This document shows positions 10,745 to 20,504 of a stretch of 64,000 nt of DNA, one piece after another. The stretch comes from Tanypteryx hageni (Eukaryota > Arthropoda > Insecta > Odonata > Petaluridae). Each line of letters opens with the position of its first letter. The stretch's first letter is position 1. The position numbers and the translations under genes are program-made. The notes beneath the pieces are model-generated. The model did no database searches and was not told the origin of the DNA. It saw only the letters and a program-made list of their open reading frames with translations. Location of the stretch: positions 19,725,840 through 19,789,839 of the forward strand of contig CM054116.1 in NCBI GenBank assembly GCA_028673005.1, read 5' to 3'.

Positions 10745-12660
10745 TGGATATTTTGAATTTCATCAGCTACATAATATTTGTTTTTTCCTTAGTGAGTTCC
10801 GTTTTGTACGTTCATTATGTAGAGGTGTTCTTTTAATTGTAAAAATCGTTTAAGTGCTAATAAACGGATATATTAATTTCAGCTGTTTTTCTTATCTGCC
10901 ATTAATCCTCTTTACTTGGTGTATTACTTTGTCTATTAAAGTTCAAATCTAGAATAATATTCCTTATGACATCAAATAATTTTACAATGCGACAAATAGG
11001 AAAATTTTCAATCCCGCGGAATTAATTTAATGACGGCGCAATAATACTCTCTCTTTGTTTCTCGTGAATTGCATTGTTAGGGACGCTCGGTTGTCTAGGC
11101 AACGGATACTGCGATAGAACGTTATGGGACTAAGGCGTAAATCATTCGCTTCTCTCAGAATGGAACCAAATATCAAGGTAATAGAAAAAATAATGTTTAT
11201 AATAGTTATCGTTTTGTAGCTTAGTAGCTGACGACACTGTTCCAGTCTCGTATGATTTTTTTCGGAAGGAGCTGGAGAAAGTTGGATTGCATAGGTCAAG
11301 CTTTTTTTTACAGAGATGTGGGTTTAAGAGGTAAACGTTTTAGGTTCTCGGTTTTATTTGACATAAAATACGCCATAAAATGCAATTCGTTTGTAAGTGG
11401 TGCACACGGATGAAAGGTAAGCGTAAAGCAAAGCAGCGGTGAAATCGAGAGACGTGACCTATCATTTGCATGGAGTGCACTAATTGATATCAGCGGATCT
11501 CGGGGGTATACCGTTTTATTTTCACCGCGTGGGGGAGATTTTTAGTCATGTTCGAACGTCCTTAGCAGAAAACTATCGCTGAAATAATCGCTGCGAGCAT
11601 AATGGTAATTTTCGAAGACCGGTGGCGCAATTATGAAGCCTGCATAAGAATTTTCGTAGCACAGTCAGGAGATGAAACTAACATTGTGGCAGGGTCTAAT
11701 GTCATTCACTCCCGTTCCCATTTCAATACAAGGAGCAAGTATTCTCGTGCGAGTTTATCTAGTACTTATGTCTTTACCGAATCGATGCTTAAGCAAGTCA
11801 GGAAAGTGTATCACAAATAGGCGCGTCCCGTTCGATATAGTGTATGAAACTAAACGATACGATTTGAACGAAGGCACGGCATAGAACTGCAAAACACCAC
11901 GATCCTATTTTATCTCTCCGTCGACTAAAAATCCCTTCACTTCCTGACTTGGTGCATTAATAAACACATTACGTAATTTTATTTAGTACATACTGCAAAA
12001 CGATACAGAAGAAATGATTCCAGGTAAATATTCAATTTTTATTTACGCAGGTATTTATTTTCTAATCAGTTTTAATCAACCAAACAATCGACAATTATTT
12101 TAAACGTACCCACCTCACATCAGATCATTAGTTGTAATATTTACGTTTCCGTTCTTTCTTCATCTTAGATATCCCCTTTTCCTTCTAGCTTACTTAATCA
12201 TTCATGCCCGCGTAAGGAATTCAATGTATTTATTTAGCTACATATAGCAGATTTACTCCCGTAACCAACTCGTTTGTTTACGTTGACAACTATTTGGCAG
12301 CTCTGCATGAATTTCTCTAACTTCAGAGCGAATTACAAATTATTTGTTTCCCGATAACGGCCACTCCTACGATAAAAATGTATACGGAACGAAATACTGT
12401 ACTAGTTCTACAGGTTCTGTTTGAAAACCTTTTTGATATGACCAATACTTTACGAGACATGACGGAGAGCTCATTTTTTGTCACCAGTAAAGTGGTACCC
12501 CTGATTGACTTCCGAGATTCATTTATGTGCTTTTCATGTTCACTCATTCTTGATCTCATTCTTAATCTTAGATCACCATAACTCCGTTTATGTTATCATG
12601 ATAGTCACGATGTACCACTCTTATTTTTCCCACAGGGCGCCCTCTACAACATCAAATCCA
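10745..12660. other. Unassigned DNA
   Basis: Open frames at 11027-11299, 11602-11884 and 12323-12581 occur on both strands, overlap one another and show no recognisable domain. A CAG|GTAAAT string near 12023 and a CAC|GTAAGT string near 12936 look like splice donors, but no coherent spliced protein could be assembled. Confidence 0.4.
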
Positions 12661-13230
12661 AGACCATCATTGTTTTATTGACGCTTCTCCGTATTTTCAT
12701 AACGATTGAGATAATCAAAATTTTGAAAGTATCCCTTATCACTTATATATTGCTGGATGCTTTATTTAACGACAAAATTCTCAAAATTATAAACAGTGTA
12801 TTTTTCAAATTAAAAAAATATATTTGCTTTATTTATCGACTGGGGATGAGGAAAATTTCAAATTTTTATCGAAAGTTAGAAAACAGTATTTGGGCGACGT
12901 GGGATGGCTTCCTGATAACAAACTTCATAGAAACACGTAAGTATTGCAGAATAATTTAATCAGTAATGGTGGGAAAGCCCTCGAAATTATTTTCTACTTT
13001 ATATTTACGTATTTAGTAACCGGCGTTGCTCGAGAATTTAGTTATTTAATCGCGGTTAATACATTTGATTTCATTTTTTTTACTTTTAGATGAAATTCCA
13101 CTGGAAATGTGGGAGTACGTCCAGCCTCTACTCCTAGAAGGGAAACATTAAGGGGTTGGTACCCTCCGCCGAGAATTTGGCTCTGAACCCGATGTATAAA
13201 CCCTGCCAAGATGATGGAGAGAACGACGAC

Positions 13231-13320
13231 GTCGCACTGGATGCGGCTTCCGGTGCCGCCTGCGTAGGCTGGCACGTGCCTTCCTACGCAGGCGGCGCCC
13301 GAAGCTGCATCCAGTGCGAC
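13231..13320. repeat. 90-bp near-perfect GC-rich palindrome (unit 1)
   Basis: The arms 13231-13269 and 13282-13320 are reverse complements apart from a few mismatches, around the self-complementary centre GGCACGTGCC. RNA from either strand would fold into a long hairpin. Both strands are open in frame and encode nearly the same peptide pattern, starting VALDAASGAACVG, as a direct consequence of the symmetry. The copy in unit 2 is 15296-15385. Confidence 0.9.
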
Positions 13321-13324
13321 GTAT

Positions 13325-13363
13325 CGATCCCTGAAGAAGATCTTTGGGATCGAAACGTCGGAT
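13325..13363 (+). ncRNA. Hammerhead-ribozyme-like motif (unit 1)
   Basis: The core CTGAAGA (13331-13337) is followed by a stem II of GATC (13339-13342) pairing with GATC (13348-13351) around a TTTGG loop, then GAAAC (13352-13356) and GTC (13357-13359). ATCC just before the core can pair with GGAT just after GTC as a short stem I. The stem III strand ACGT is self-complementary and leaves no room for a hairpin loop, so folding would need two molecules sharing stem III. Known minimal hammerheads of Penelope-like retroelements have this design. One unpaired A after CTGAAGA deviates from the consensus. Activity is unproven. Confidence 0.6.
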
Positions 13364-13834
13364 TGCCATGCGCCATCATACGCAGCAGCTACCGGCAGCA
13401 GCACCCAGCGCTACGCTGGCGATAGCTTCGCCGTAAACGATAACAACACCTTTTACATCGGTTTCAGAGCTCAAGGACCGGACTACATCTTCGAGGGTAG
13501 CAAGGCGTGCTCCGATGCAACCATCCGGATAATTCAAATGTGAGTTCGAAATATCAAAATTATAAAGATGAGAAAAGAATTGCAGTGAAATTCTCGAATG
13601 AGAATTAAATGGAATAAAATGGAACAAAGGAGGGGGAAAAGTAAATGAACAGAAAACTTTATTTATTTTACAATCGGTACGAGTTGGAAAGTTGATATCA
13701 CCGTGGTGAAATATTTTTCGATAAAAAGATTCAATAGAACGTCTTCGAGAAAAAAATGTCCTTCTCACTTTAACCTTTGTCGACGTTTAGTTCCGAAACT
13801 GCGAGGTGCCCTTTTCGAAATAAATCACCATATT

Positions 13835-14522
13835 TTTCTCTCTCTTTTATGTGATCTGTAAAGCATCGATTAAAAAACTCATTCGGATAGAGGACGACAT
13901 TTGTCCACAAACTTCCGCGAAACTCATAAATAGGCGATATAGTTACGCAGATAAAAATTGGAGAGCCGCCCAAGCTTACGACCCAGATTTGTACGTGAAG
14001 CCCCTAAAGAACGCATTTGACATCTCCGGGGATTCCACTAGTGAATAATATAGTTTTCCTTCTTGTTTATGAACCCGCACGTTCTAGTTGACCCTGGATG
14101 GGAAAAGGTGAATCCTGCGATTTAGTGTGTAAACTGTAGTCTGTGCGCTGCTCTAGGGACAAGAAAGCTTGCGATCTGAGGAATATGCGAGGCTGAGGGT
14201 GACAAAATGGGACATTGTAAATAATAGCATGTATAATGTTCAGAGTTGTTCGAATACAGAAAACGTGTACAACAATGAGAAACATTATACTCCATAAATG
14301 GAGTACACAGAGGCTGCAAAGGCGTTCTTTATGGGGAATGCGCTCAAAACAGTGTCAATAGATTGGGCGGTTCGTGAACTTTTATCTCCAACACTATAAG
14401 TCCTAATTACATATATGATCCCGCGGGGTTTTTTGTGGTAATTGTCGTCCTCTATCTGAATAAATCTTTTTATGTGCACCTCACAGATCATATAAGAGCA
14501 CGAGAGATAAAAATGTGGATTT
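13835..14522. other. Segment present only in tandem unit 1, with internal inverted homology
   Basis: Unit 2 jumps straight across this interval, so it was either inserted here or deleted there. Two parts are diverged inverted repeats of each other: the minus strand of 13840-14010 and the plus strand of 14300-14510 share an NAFF/KAFF block, an SSSIR-like block and a TGATCTGT/ACAGATCA region. A third relative lies at 14755-14840 (and 16015-16100 in unit 2). Such repeated, partly open blocks could be decayed exons of a small multicopy gene or parts of an unknown element. No family was recognised. Confidence 0.45.
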
Positions 14523-14638
14523 TAAATTGTCGCTCGCCGATATAATTTTCGTAGCGATAGATGTAAACAAAATATCTGATATTATGACTGGGATTTTCTA
14601 GAAATTTTTTCTGCGAAACTATAAACTGTTATTATATA

Positions 14639-14730
14639 TGGTGAATTTTTCTCGGGTTTCCAACCGGGTTGTCTCGGAGATTTCTTCCGACGTTTCGGCG
14701 ACTAGCTCTGTCGCCATCTTCAGGGATATA
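14639..14730 (-). mobile_element. 92-bp hammerhead-bearing insertion with 9-bp target duplication
   Basis: TATTATATA occurs at 14630-14638 and again at 14731-14739, flanking 92 bp. In the paralogous tandem unit the uninterrupted site reads ATGTTATTATATAGACCGCGG around 15990, with a single copy of the 9-mer. This is the pattern of an insertion with target duplication in unit 1, not a deletion in unit 2. The insert consists largely of the hammerhead-like motif plus an AACCCGGTT hairpin region and has no coding capacity. It resembles terminal sequences of Penelope-like elements, so a mini-element mobilised by their reverse transcriptase is the likeliest origin. Confidence 0.8.
14686..14728 (-). 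ncRNA. Hammerhead-ribozyme-like motif within the 92-bp insert
   Basis: On the minus strand, CTGAAGA (complement of 14717-14723) is followed after one U by stem II GGCGAC (14715-14710), a seven-base loop and the perfectly complementary GTCGCC (14702-14697). GAAAC (14696-14692) and GTC follow. A short stem I of TCC with GGA is possible. Stem III is the self-complementary ACGT, again implying a dimeric fold. Of the four motifs in the window this has the best stem II (six Watson-Crick pairs). Self-cleavage cannot be judged from sequence alone. Confidence 0.65.
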
Positions 14731-15295
14731 TATTATATAGACCGCGGACGACATTGTGGGGAATGTTGCTCTTTATCCGAATAAATGTTTTGATAAATAA
14801 CTTACAGAACATATCGTATAGGAGCCAGGGAGAGGAAAATACGGTAGCAAATTGTTGCTTGACGGAAGAAACGAGTACACGATTATTTAATTTGGAAGTT
14901 ATAATTGATGGATGCAGTTGAAAATCACAATGCGTTGATTAATTTTAACAAGTTTAATTAATTTAACTAAAATCCGGAAAGTGGTTTCAGGGATTAAAGA
15001 TACGGACGGACGTGGGCGACATACCCATAAGGCGTTCCGCTGCTCTCACTTAGTTGGTAAAGAACGCATTAAAACTACACTTTTTGGTACATGCTCGACA
15101 ATATGGTTATTTAATCGCGGTTAATACATGTGATTTCATTTTTTTTACTTTTAGATGAAATTCCACTGGAAATGTGGGAGTACGTCCAGCCTCTACTCCT
15201 AGAAGGGAGACATTAAGGGGTTGGTACCCTCCGCCGAGAATTTGGCTCTGAACCCGATGTATAAACCCTGCCAAGATGATGGAGAGAACGACGAC

Positions 15296-15385
15296 GTCGC
15301 ACTGGATGCGGCTTCCGGTGCCGCCTGCGTAGGCTGGCACGTGCCTTCCTACGCAGGCGGCGCCCGAAGCTGCGTCCAGTGCGAC
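15296..15385. repeat. 90-bp GC-rich palindrome (unit 2)
   Basis: This is the same palindrome as at 13231-13320, with one base changed in the right arm (GCGTCC for GCATCC), which introduces one more mismatch into the stem. Confidence 0.88.
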
Positions 15386-15389
15386 GTAT

Positions 15390-15428
15390 CGATCCCTGAA
15401 GAAGATCTTTGGGATCGAAACGTCGGAT
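15390..15428 (+). ncRNA. Hammerhead-ribozyme-like motif (unit 2)
   Basis: The sequence is identical to the motif in unit 1: CTGAAGA at 15396-15402, GATC/GATC stem II, GAAAC at 15417-15421, then GTC. The motif was therefore present before the tandem duplication. Confidence 0.6.
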
Positions 15429-16350
15429 TGCCATGCGCCATCATACGCAGCAGCACCCAGCGCTACGCTGGCGATAGCTTCGCCGTAAACGATAACAACA
15501 CCTTTTACATCGGTTTCAGAGCTCAAGGACCGGACTACATCTTCGAGGGTAGCAAGGCGTGCTCCGATGCAACCATCCGGATAATTCAAATGTGAGTTCG
15601 AAATATCAAAATTATAAAGATGAGAAAAGAATTGCAGTGAAATTCTCGAATGAGAATTAAATGGAATAAAATGGAACAAAGGAGGGGGAAAAGTAAATGA
15701 ACAGAAAACTTTATTTATTTTACAATCGGTACGAGTTGGAAAGTCGATATCACCGTGGTGAAATATTTTTCGATAAAAAGATTCAATAGAACGTCTTCGA
15801 GAAAAAAATGTCCTTCTCACTTTAACCTTTGTCGACGTTTAGTTCCGAAACTGCGAGGTGCCCTTTTCGAAATAAATCACCATTAAATTGTCGCTCGCCG
15901 ATATAATTTTCGTAGCGATAGATATAAACAAAATATGTGATATTATGACTGGGATTTTCTAGAAAATTTTCTTTGAAACTATAAAATGTTATTATATAGA
16001 CCGCGGACGACTTTGTGGGAAATGTTGCTCTTTATCCGAATAATTGTTTTGATAAATAACTTACAGAACATATCGTATAGGAGCCAGGGAGAGAAAAATA
16101 CGGTAGCAAATTGTTGCTTGACGGAAGAAACGAGTATACGATTATTTAATTTGGAAGTACTAATTGATGGATGCAGTTGAAAATCACAATGCGTTGATTA
16201 ATTTTAACAAGTTTAATTAATTTAACTAAAATCCGGAAAGTGGTTTCTGGGATTAAAGATACGGACGGACGGGGGCGACATACCCATAAGGCGTTCCGCT
16301 GCTGTCACTTAGTTGGTAAAGAACGCATTAAAACTACACTTTTTGGTACA

Positions 16351-16897
16351 TGTATCTCCAAAAATCACTAAAATAATTTAATAATCTCCATTGGGGGAGA
16401 AACGAATGAGGGATGATAGTTGTGGTTTCTGAGTGCGTTCGGGTTTGTTTAAAATAATTCCCTTTTATATTCATAATAAAAATACGTCTCCTCAAAAAAG
16501 AGATACGAATAGAAAATTCAGTGAAAACTCTCTCCTGTTATCCCCTGTAAATGGACGACTCGCAAATCAAAGATTTATAACCGATTGTCATTTTTAAGAA
16601 AGATACAAAGTATTGTAATGATAGACGGCGGAGAGAAAAATTATGATTAAAGGTTAAACGAGTCATTGAAATTATATTAGAATTTTTATTTTATTACGAA
16701 ATGATTAATTTTCTTTTTCATTTTTTTCAGGCCATCTCACGTCGCTGCATCAAAATTCACTGTAAAATGAATATTTGTTGTACAATAAAAATGTATTTAT
16801 TTACGGAAAAAATAAATCTTGTTTTGAATACGTCTAATAAAAATGTATTTTACATCGATGGTTGAGTAAATATATAGTCTATATGAGTCTATATGCA
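16351..16897. other. AT-rich DNA, no gene recognised
   Basis: The interval contains a TTTTTTTCAG acceptor-like string near 16730 and two AATAAA polyadenylation-like strings at about 16786 and 16812, together resembling a terminal exon. The short frame between them has no recognisable content. Confidence 0.4.
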
Positions 16898-17160
16898 CAG
16901 CCGTAGGGAGTGTTTTTAGCGCCCTTGGCAAATCCTTCATTTTCCGCCTTTAATTAAAATATAGACATAAATCAATTTATCAATATTTAATAACTTTGCG
17001 TTTTGGTATTCAATTGTTAAAACAGCAAAGGAATTGAGTCGTGTCTGCGTCACTGATGATTTGCGAAAGTTTTTGATAATTAAGTATTGCTCTATGTAGC
17101 AGGAAGCGTTAATTGCCGAAGTGATCTTACACAAGGCAGGGAAAACCTCCGCGGCGTGTT
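16898..17160 (-). pseudogene. hAT transposase remnant, C-terminal dimerisation region
   Basis: On the minus strand, AEVFPALCKI leads into KNFRKSSVTQTRLNSFAVLTIE and then DKLIYVYILIKGGK. This is the closing part of the hAT C-terminal dimerisation domain (normally ERSFSKLKLIKN.LRSSM, RLN.LA.LSIE, then a short basic tail). The catalytic glutamate region is altered to YIEQYLIIK. Sequence near 16898, CAGCCGTAGGGAGTG, followed by TTAGCGCCCTTGGC, looks like the adjacent terminal inverted repeat end. The rest of the element was not found. Confidence 0.6.
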
Positions 17161-17559
17161 CTCAATGAAACATAATATCCTAAAAGAAGAATTCACACTA
17201 GTAAATTTAATGAATTCCTCATAATTAACTGCTAGTCGCTAAATATTATCCTCGGCAACGTATCATTTCGTACTGCAAAAAATAACTGAAAGTACGATAT
17301 AAATACATTGACGTACATCTTCCGATGGCTGGCGTTTTGTGCTGGTTAGAATTAATGAAGGACTTCGACTTCAAGTAAAACCTTACAGCATGAGAAACAC
17401 TGCGTTACAACCAGACGCAGCATAAAATGCGTAGTGCAACAGTATGACGTCGCTGGTATAGATCGAGTCCTCTACATTAGTTTCAATGCGTAACGCGGCG
17501 CAACATTTTTCTGAAGTGTTTCCTAGGCCTGGTTGGACGCGCTGGGTTATCGGCTATTA

Positions 17560-17722
17560 TAAACACACTATCGAAGTTATAGACACATTATTTGTAGTTA
17601 TAAACCAAGTATCGGTAGTCATAAATACATTATTGGCAGTTATAAACAAAGTATCAGTAGTTATGAACAAAATATCAGTAGTTATAAACAAACTATCAGT
17701 AGTTATAAACACATTATCGTGA
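17560..17722 (+). repeat. 21-bp minisatellite
   Basis: About eight diverged copies of a 21-bp unit of the type AGTTATAAACAAAGTATCAGT lie head to tail. Because 21 is a multiple of three, the array stays open and reads as a seven-residue repeat with the pattern V-V-I-N. This explains the 78-codon frame, which is not considered a gene. Confidence 0.85.
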
Positions 17723-17859
17723 ATTATAGATTATAGATTATTGATAATTATAAATGATACTAACCCTACCCTGTAATGGAAGAAAACTCTCAGGAAGTAG
17801 TAAATTAAAATGGGATACAGAGTGAACTAAATGATGTAGATGCCAGAACATGAAAGAAA

Positions 17860-18450
17860 AGAACCTCAATAACCGACGAAAAAATTGAAGTATTTAAAAA
17901 TATGAGAGAACAAGGTGAGTCAGCGGTTAAAATGGCAAAAAACTTGGGCGTATCTTTGTCTGTTGTGTACAAACTAATGAGGAGAATACACGAAGCTGAG
18001 GAAAATATGGAAGAAGTTGATTTAACACGGAAGAAGCCTGGACCCAAACCGCAATAAGTTTCTAGATTATCGGACAAAATATGTGAAATTATTCAAGCAG
18101 ACTGCTCATTGACACAAAAAGGCATTCGTGAAAAGTTGAGAGAATATGACTTCATCTCTACACAGTCTACTATATCGACAAATCTAAAAAATATTGGCAT
18201 TACAAGAAAAAGATTGAAAGGAAGAGTTTCAAAATCTACAACACCTGAAGTTTTATCAAATTGGAAAATATATTCTCGTGAAATCATGAAGATTCCATCA
18301 GGATGAATATTATTTCTAGATGAAACTGTTTTTAATCTAGATAGTACCAACAATTATGGATTATCTCCTAAAAATATAGATGCTATCAAAAGGGTTCCTA
18401 CGAACCGTGGGAAAAACATAATGATCTCTTTGGATGATAGCATCTGAATT
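17860..18450 (+). pseudogene. Tc1/mariner-type transposase, partial
   Basis: Reading in one frame gives a helix-turn-helix N-terminus (ITDEKIEVFKNMREQG, then MAKNLGVSLSVVYKLM), a linker RKKPGPKP, a second DNA-binding half (LTQKGIREKLREY, STISTNLKNIGITRKRLKG) and the start of the DDE domain (LFLDETVFNLDSTNNYG, NRGKNIMISLD). The order and spacing match paired-type Tc1-like transposases. Two in-frame stops (after GPKPQ near 18055 and after KIPSG near 18304) and loss of the final catalytic block make it inactive. The coding sequence stops where the minisatellite at 18455 begins. Confidence 0.8.
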
Positions 18451-18454
18451 AGTG

Positions 18455-18860
18455 ATGGTATATTCGAATATTCATATTCGAATTATTCGGTTATATCATT
18501 CGAATTATTCGATTATATCAGAGTGATATCATAATCGAATATTAATAATTGATTATTCACTCATAATCGTTTCTCAACGAATAAACACTCGTATTCATTT
18601 ATCAACGAATAACCGAATAATCAATCGTATTCGTTTCTCAACGAATAATCGAATATACACTCGTATTCATTTCTCAACGAATAACCAAATAATCACTCGT
18701 ATTCGTTTCTCAACGAATAATACAATAATCAATCGTATTCGTTTGTCAGTGAATAATTACTCATAATCGTTTCTCAACAGATAACCGCTCATATTCGTTT
18801 CCGAGTGAGTGATAGCTCATAATCTTTTCTTTGACGAATATTCCCTCAAATGTTTTCAAT
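18455..18860. repeat. Minisatellite, about 36-bp unit (TATTCGTTTCTCAACGAATAA type)
   Basis: Some eight diverged units contain CTCAACGAATAA with AATCACTCGTATTCG-type linkers. Each unit has dyad symmetry (TTCGT...ACGAA), so the array can form many small hairpins. It directly follows the truncated Tc1 transposase and contains no gene. Confidence 0.8.
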
Positions 18861-18969
18861 CAATTGTAGCTTTTATGGGATTTTTCAGTAAGGAACGGTT
18901 TATGAATTATTAAGAGCTAATATTGTTACTTATGTACATTGTCCATATAATCGAAAATGTAGGTAGGGG

Positions 18970-19870
18970 TGCAACCACACTATTAGCAATGAATATCAAG
19001 GAAGTCTTTTGAGCTAGAGCCGTCATTTTTTCAGGTTTTTTTAAGTAGGCGGACACACGCTTTCAGTCCAACTTTTGACACAACAGGGCCGGTTAGCGGC
19101 CGTTGTAGGTGAGAAATGAATATCTCGGAAGCTGTTAGATCTAGGTCCGTCATTTTTTCAGTTTTGCATAAGTGGACTGACAACGATTTAGCCAACTTTT
19201 GACGGGGCAGGGCCGGCTGGACGTCTGTGTACATAGGAAATGAAAATCTCGGAAAAATTCATTAAAAGAATGTTTTAGTGATGACTGACAGAATTCAATG
19301 CAGAGAACAGATAAATATTATCAAACGCGGGATTCATTTTCTACTCATAAAGACTAAAAGAACAAGGAACTATGAAGGGTCCAGGCGCCCAGGGAGGAGG
19401 AACTCGTGAGTTACACCGCTGCCTCCCCATTTCAACACAGTTGAAATCACTGAACACTGAGCTCCTGGTGTGTGTGTGTGTGTGTGTCAGGCTGTCAGAA
19501 AGGTCTGCTGATCGCACCGTTCACGCGAGGGACATCAAATTTGGCATGCATACGCACATTACTGGTCCAACGACACGAAAAATATATTACAAACAAATAA
19601 TTGACGGAAAATTGTTGAAAATGGTGGGAGGTTAAAAATTCATTATTTAAAAAAATACATATTGGGTATCAAATGAAAGACCATAATCTTCTGATTATGA
19701 ATCGTATTTTAGTTTTTTGATTTTTTTTAAGTGACGGCCGTAGGAAAGGAAAAAGTGGAAATTTAAGTTGTCCTTCCCCCCCCCCCCTTCTATCTCGGAA
19801 GCTATTCGAGATATAAAGCTGAAAAACGTCATAAATACACCCTACTACAAAATATATAATAATATATAAT
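18970..19870. repeat. Degenerate tandem repeat of about 120 bp with a (GT)n tract
   Basis: Units near 18988, 19113 and 19228 share GAAATGAATATCTCGGAAG, CCGTCATTTTTTCAG and a GACAACAGGGCCGG-like block; a further TATCTCGGAAGC copy lies near 19792. A (GT)9-10 tract sits at 19467-19487 and a C12 run near 19778. No gene is supported. Confidence 0.6.
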
Positions 19871-20333
19871 ATGAGGAATCGTATAAAATTTTAGTTAAAT
19901 TTATACAAAATATTTTGAGAAAATAATTAATTTGTAAAAAATAGCTATCTGTAGTTGCGTGTTGTGCGGGTGGCTAACCCATCCGGATAACATCATTTTC
20001 AATTACCCATCCACTCACTGAAGTTATTTCTGAACTACTTTACCTACAAAAACCTTAATGGTGTGATCAAAATCACACTTAACTAGGATTTTTGTGTATT
20101 GTTTCTAATGATAGCTGATTTTTATGTTTAGATGTTGTTTGTTGTAATGTTTGTATATTCTTGCCGGAGAAATTGATGAGGCAAAATACGTAAGTACCTC
20201 GGAGATATCCCACCCCACAATCCCCACACCTTCCTTGCACCCACCTTTGCTCGCTTCGCTCGCCGAAAAATTGTTCCTCTCTTATTTTAAGTAAGGATAT
20301 CGGGAACGGAGTAAGGAACGTGGCTTGGATATT

Positions 20334-20500
20334 CTTTTTTTTTTACCTATTTGGAGTTTTTCCTGTCTTCCGAAAAGCTACTTAAAGCTTGTCATCAGAA
20401 AATGACCGGAAAATCCGTGACGGATCGCAACAATCCATGCTCGAGGCAGGATTCGAGCCAGCGACACTAGAAGTGCTCCTTCGAGAAGTAGGGATATCAA
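20334..20500 (-). mobile_element. tRNA-derived SINE, diverged
   Basis: On the minus strand, GTCGCTGGCTCGAATCCTGC gives a B box with one mismatch (GGCTCGAATCC). About 110 bp of body follow, ending in an A9 tail (complement of the T run at 20334-20342). GGATAT on both sides (about 20323 and 20491) may be a short target duplication. The A box is not clearly preserved. It is a separate family from the SINE at 4055-4292. Confidence 0.55.
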
Positions 20501-20504
20501 AATA

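Larger units (their letters stand above)
13026..15091 (+). repeat. Tandem duplication, unit 1
   Basis: Unit 1 and unit 2 (15092-16350) share the segment from TTATTTAATCGCGGTTAATAC to CTTTTTGGTACATG with few differences. Unit 1 additionally carries about 680 bp (13835-14522), a 92-bp insert (14639-14730) and a 13-bp extra piece near 13387. Both units contain the same overlapping open frames on both strands around a 90-bp palindrome, and the same hammerhead-like motif. The minus-strand frame is 237 codons in unit 2 and is split in unit 1. No protein family is recognised, and the frames appear to be a by-product of the GC-rich palindrome. Confidence 0.85.
15092..16350 (+). repeat. Tandem duplication, unit 2
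   Basis: This second unit lacks the 680-bp segment and the 92-bp insert of unit 1. It preserves the empty insertion site near 15990 and keeps the minus-strand frame 15107-15820 (237 codons) uninterrupted. A consensus-like splice donor string ATGTGAGT near 15595 and an acceptor-like TTACTTTTAG near 15155 are present in both units, but no convincing exon chain follows. The unit ends at CTTTTTGGTACATG, and unique AT-rich DNA follows to 16897. Confidence 0.85.

Noticed and set aside
15107..15820. 237-codon minus-strand frame as a host gene
   Set aside because: It reads through a palindrome and a hammerhead-like motif, is split by a small indel in the sister unit, and has no recognisable domain. 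It remains interesting only as part of the unit.
12678..16830. A spliced host gene with exons near 12842-12936, 13090-13150 and 16739
   Set aside because: Donor and acceptor strings and polyadenylation-like signals exist, but reading phases could not be joined into a protein with any resemblance to a known family.
17486..17722. Coiled-coil-like protein with a seven-residue repeat
   Set aside because: The repeat is a direct consequence of a 21-bp minisatellite; no start context or flanking coding sequence supports a gene.
18540..18850. CRISPR-like array
   Set aside because: Units are diverged AT-rich minisatellite copies without distinct spacers, in an animal genome context.
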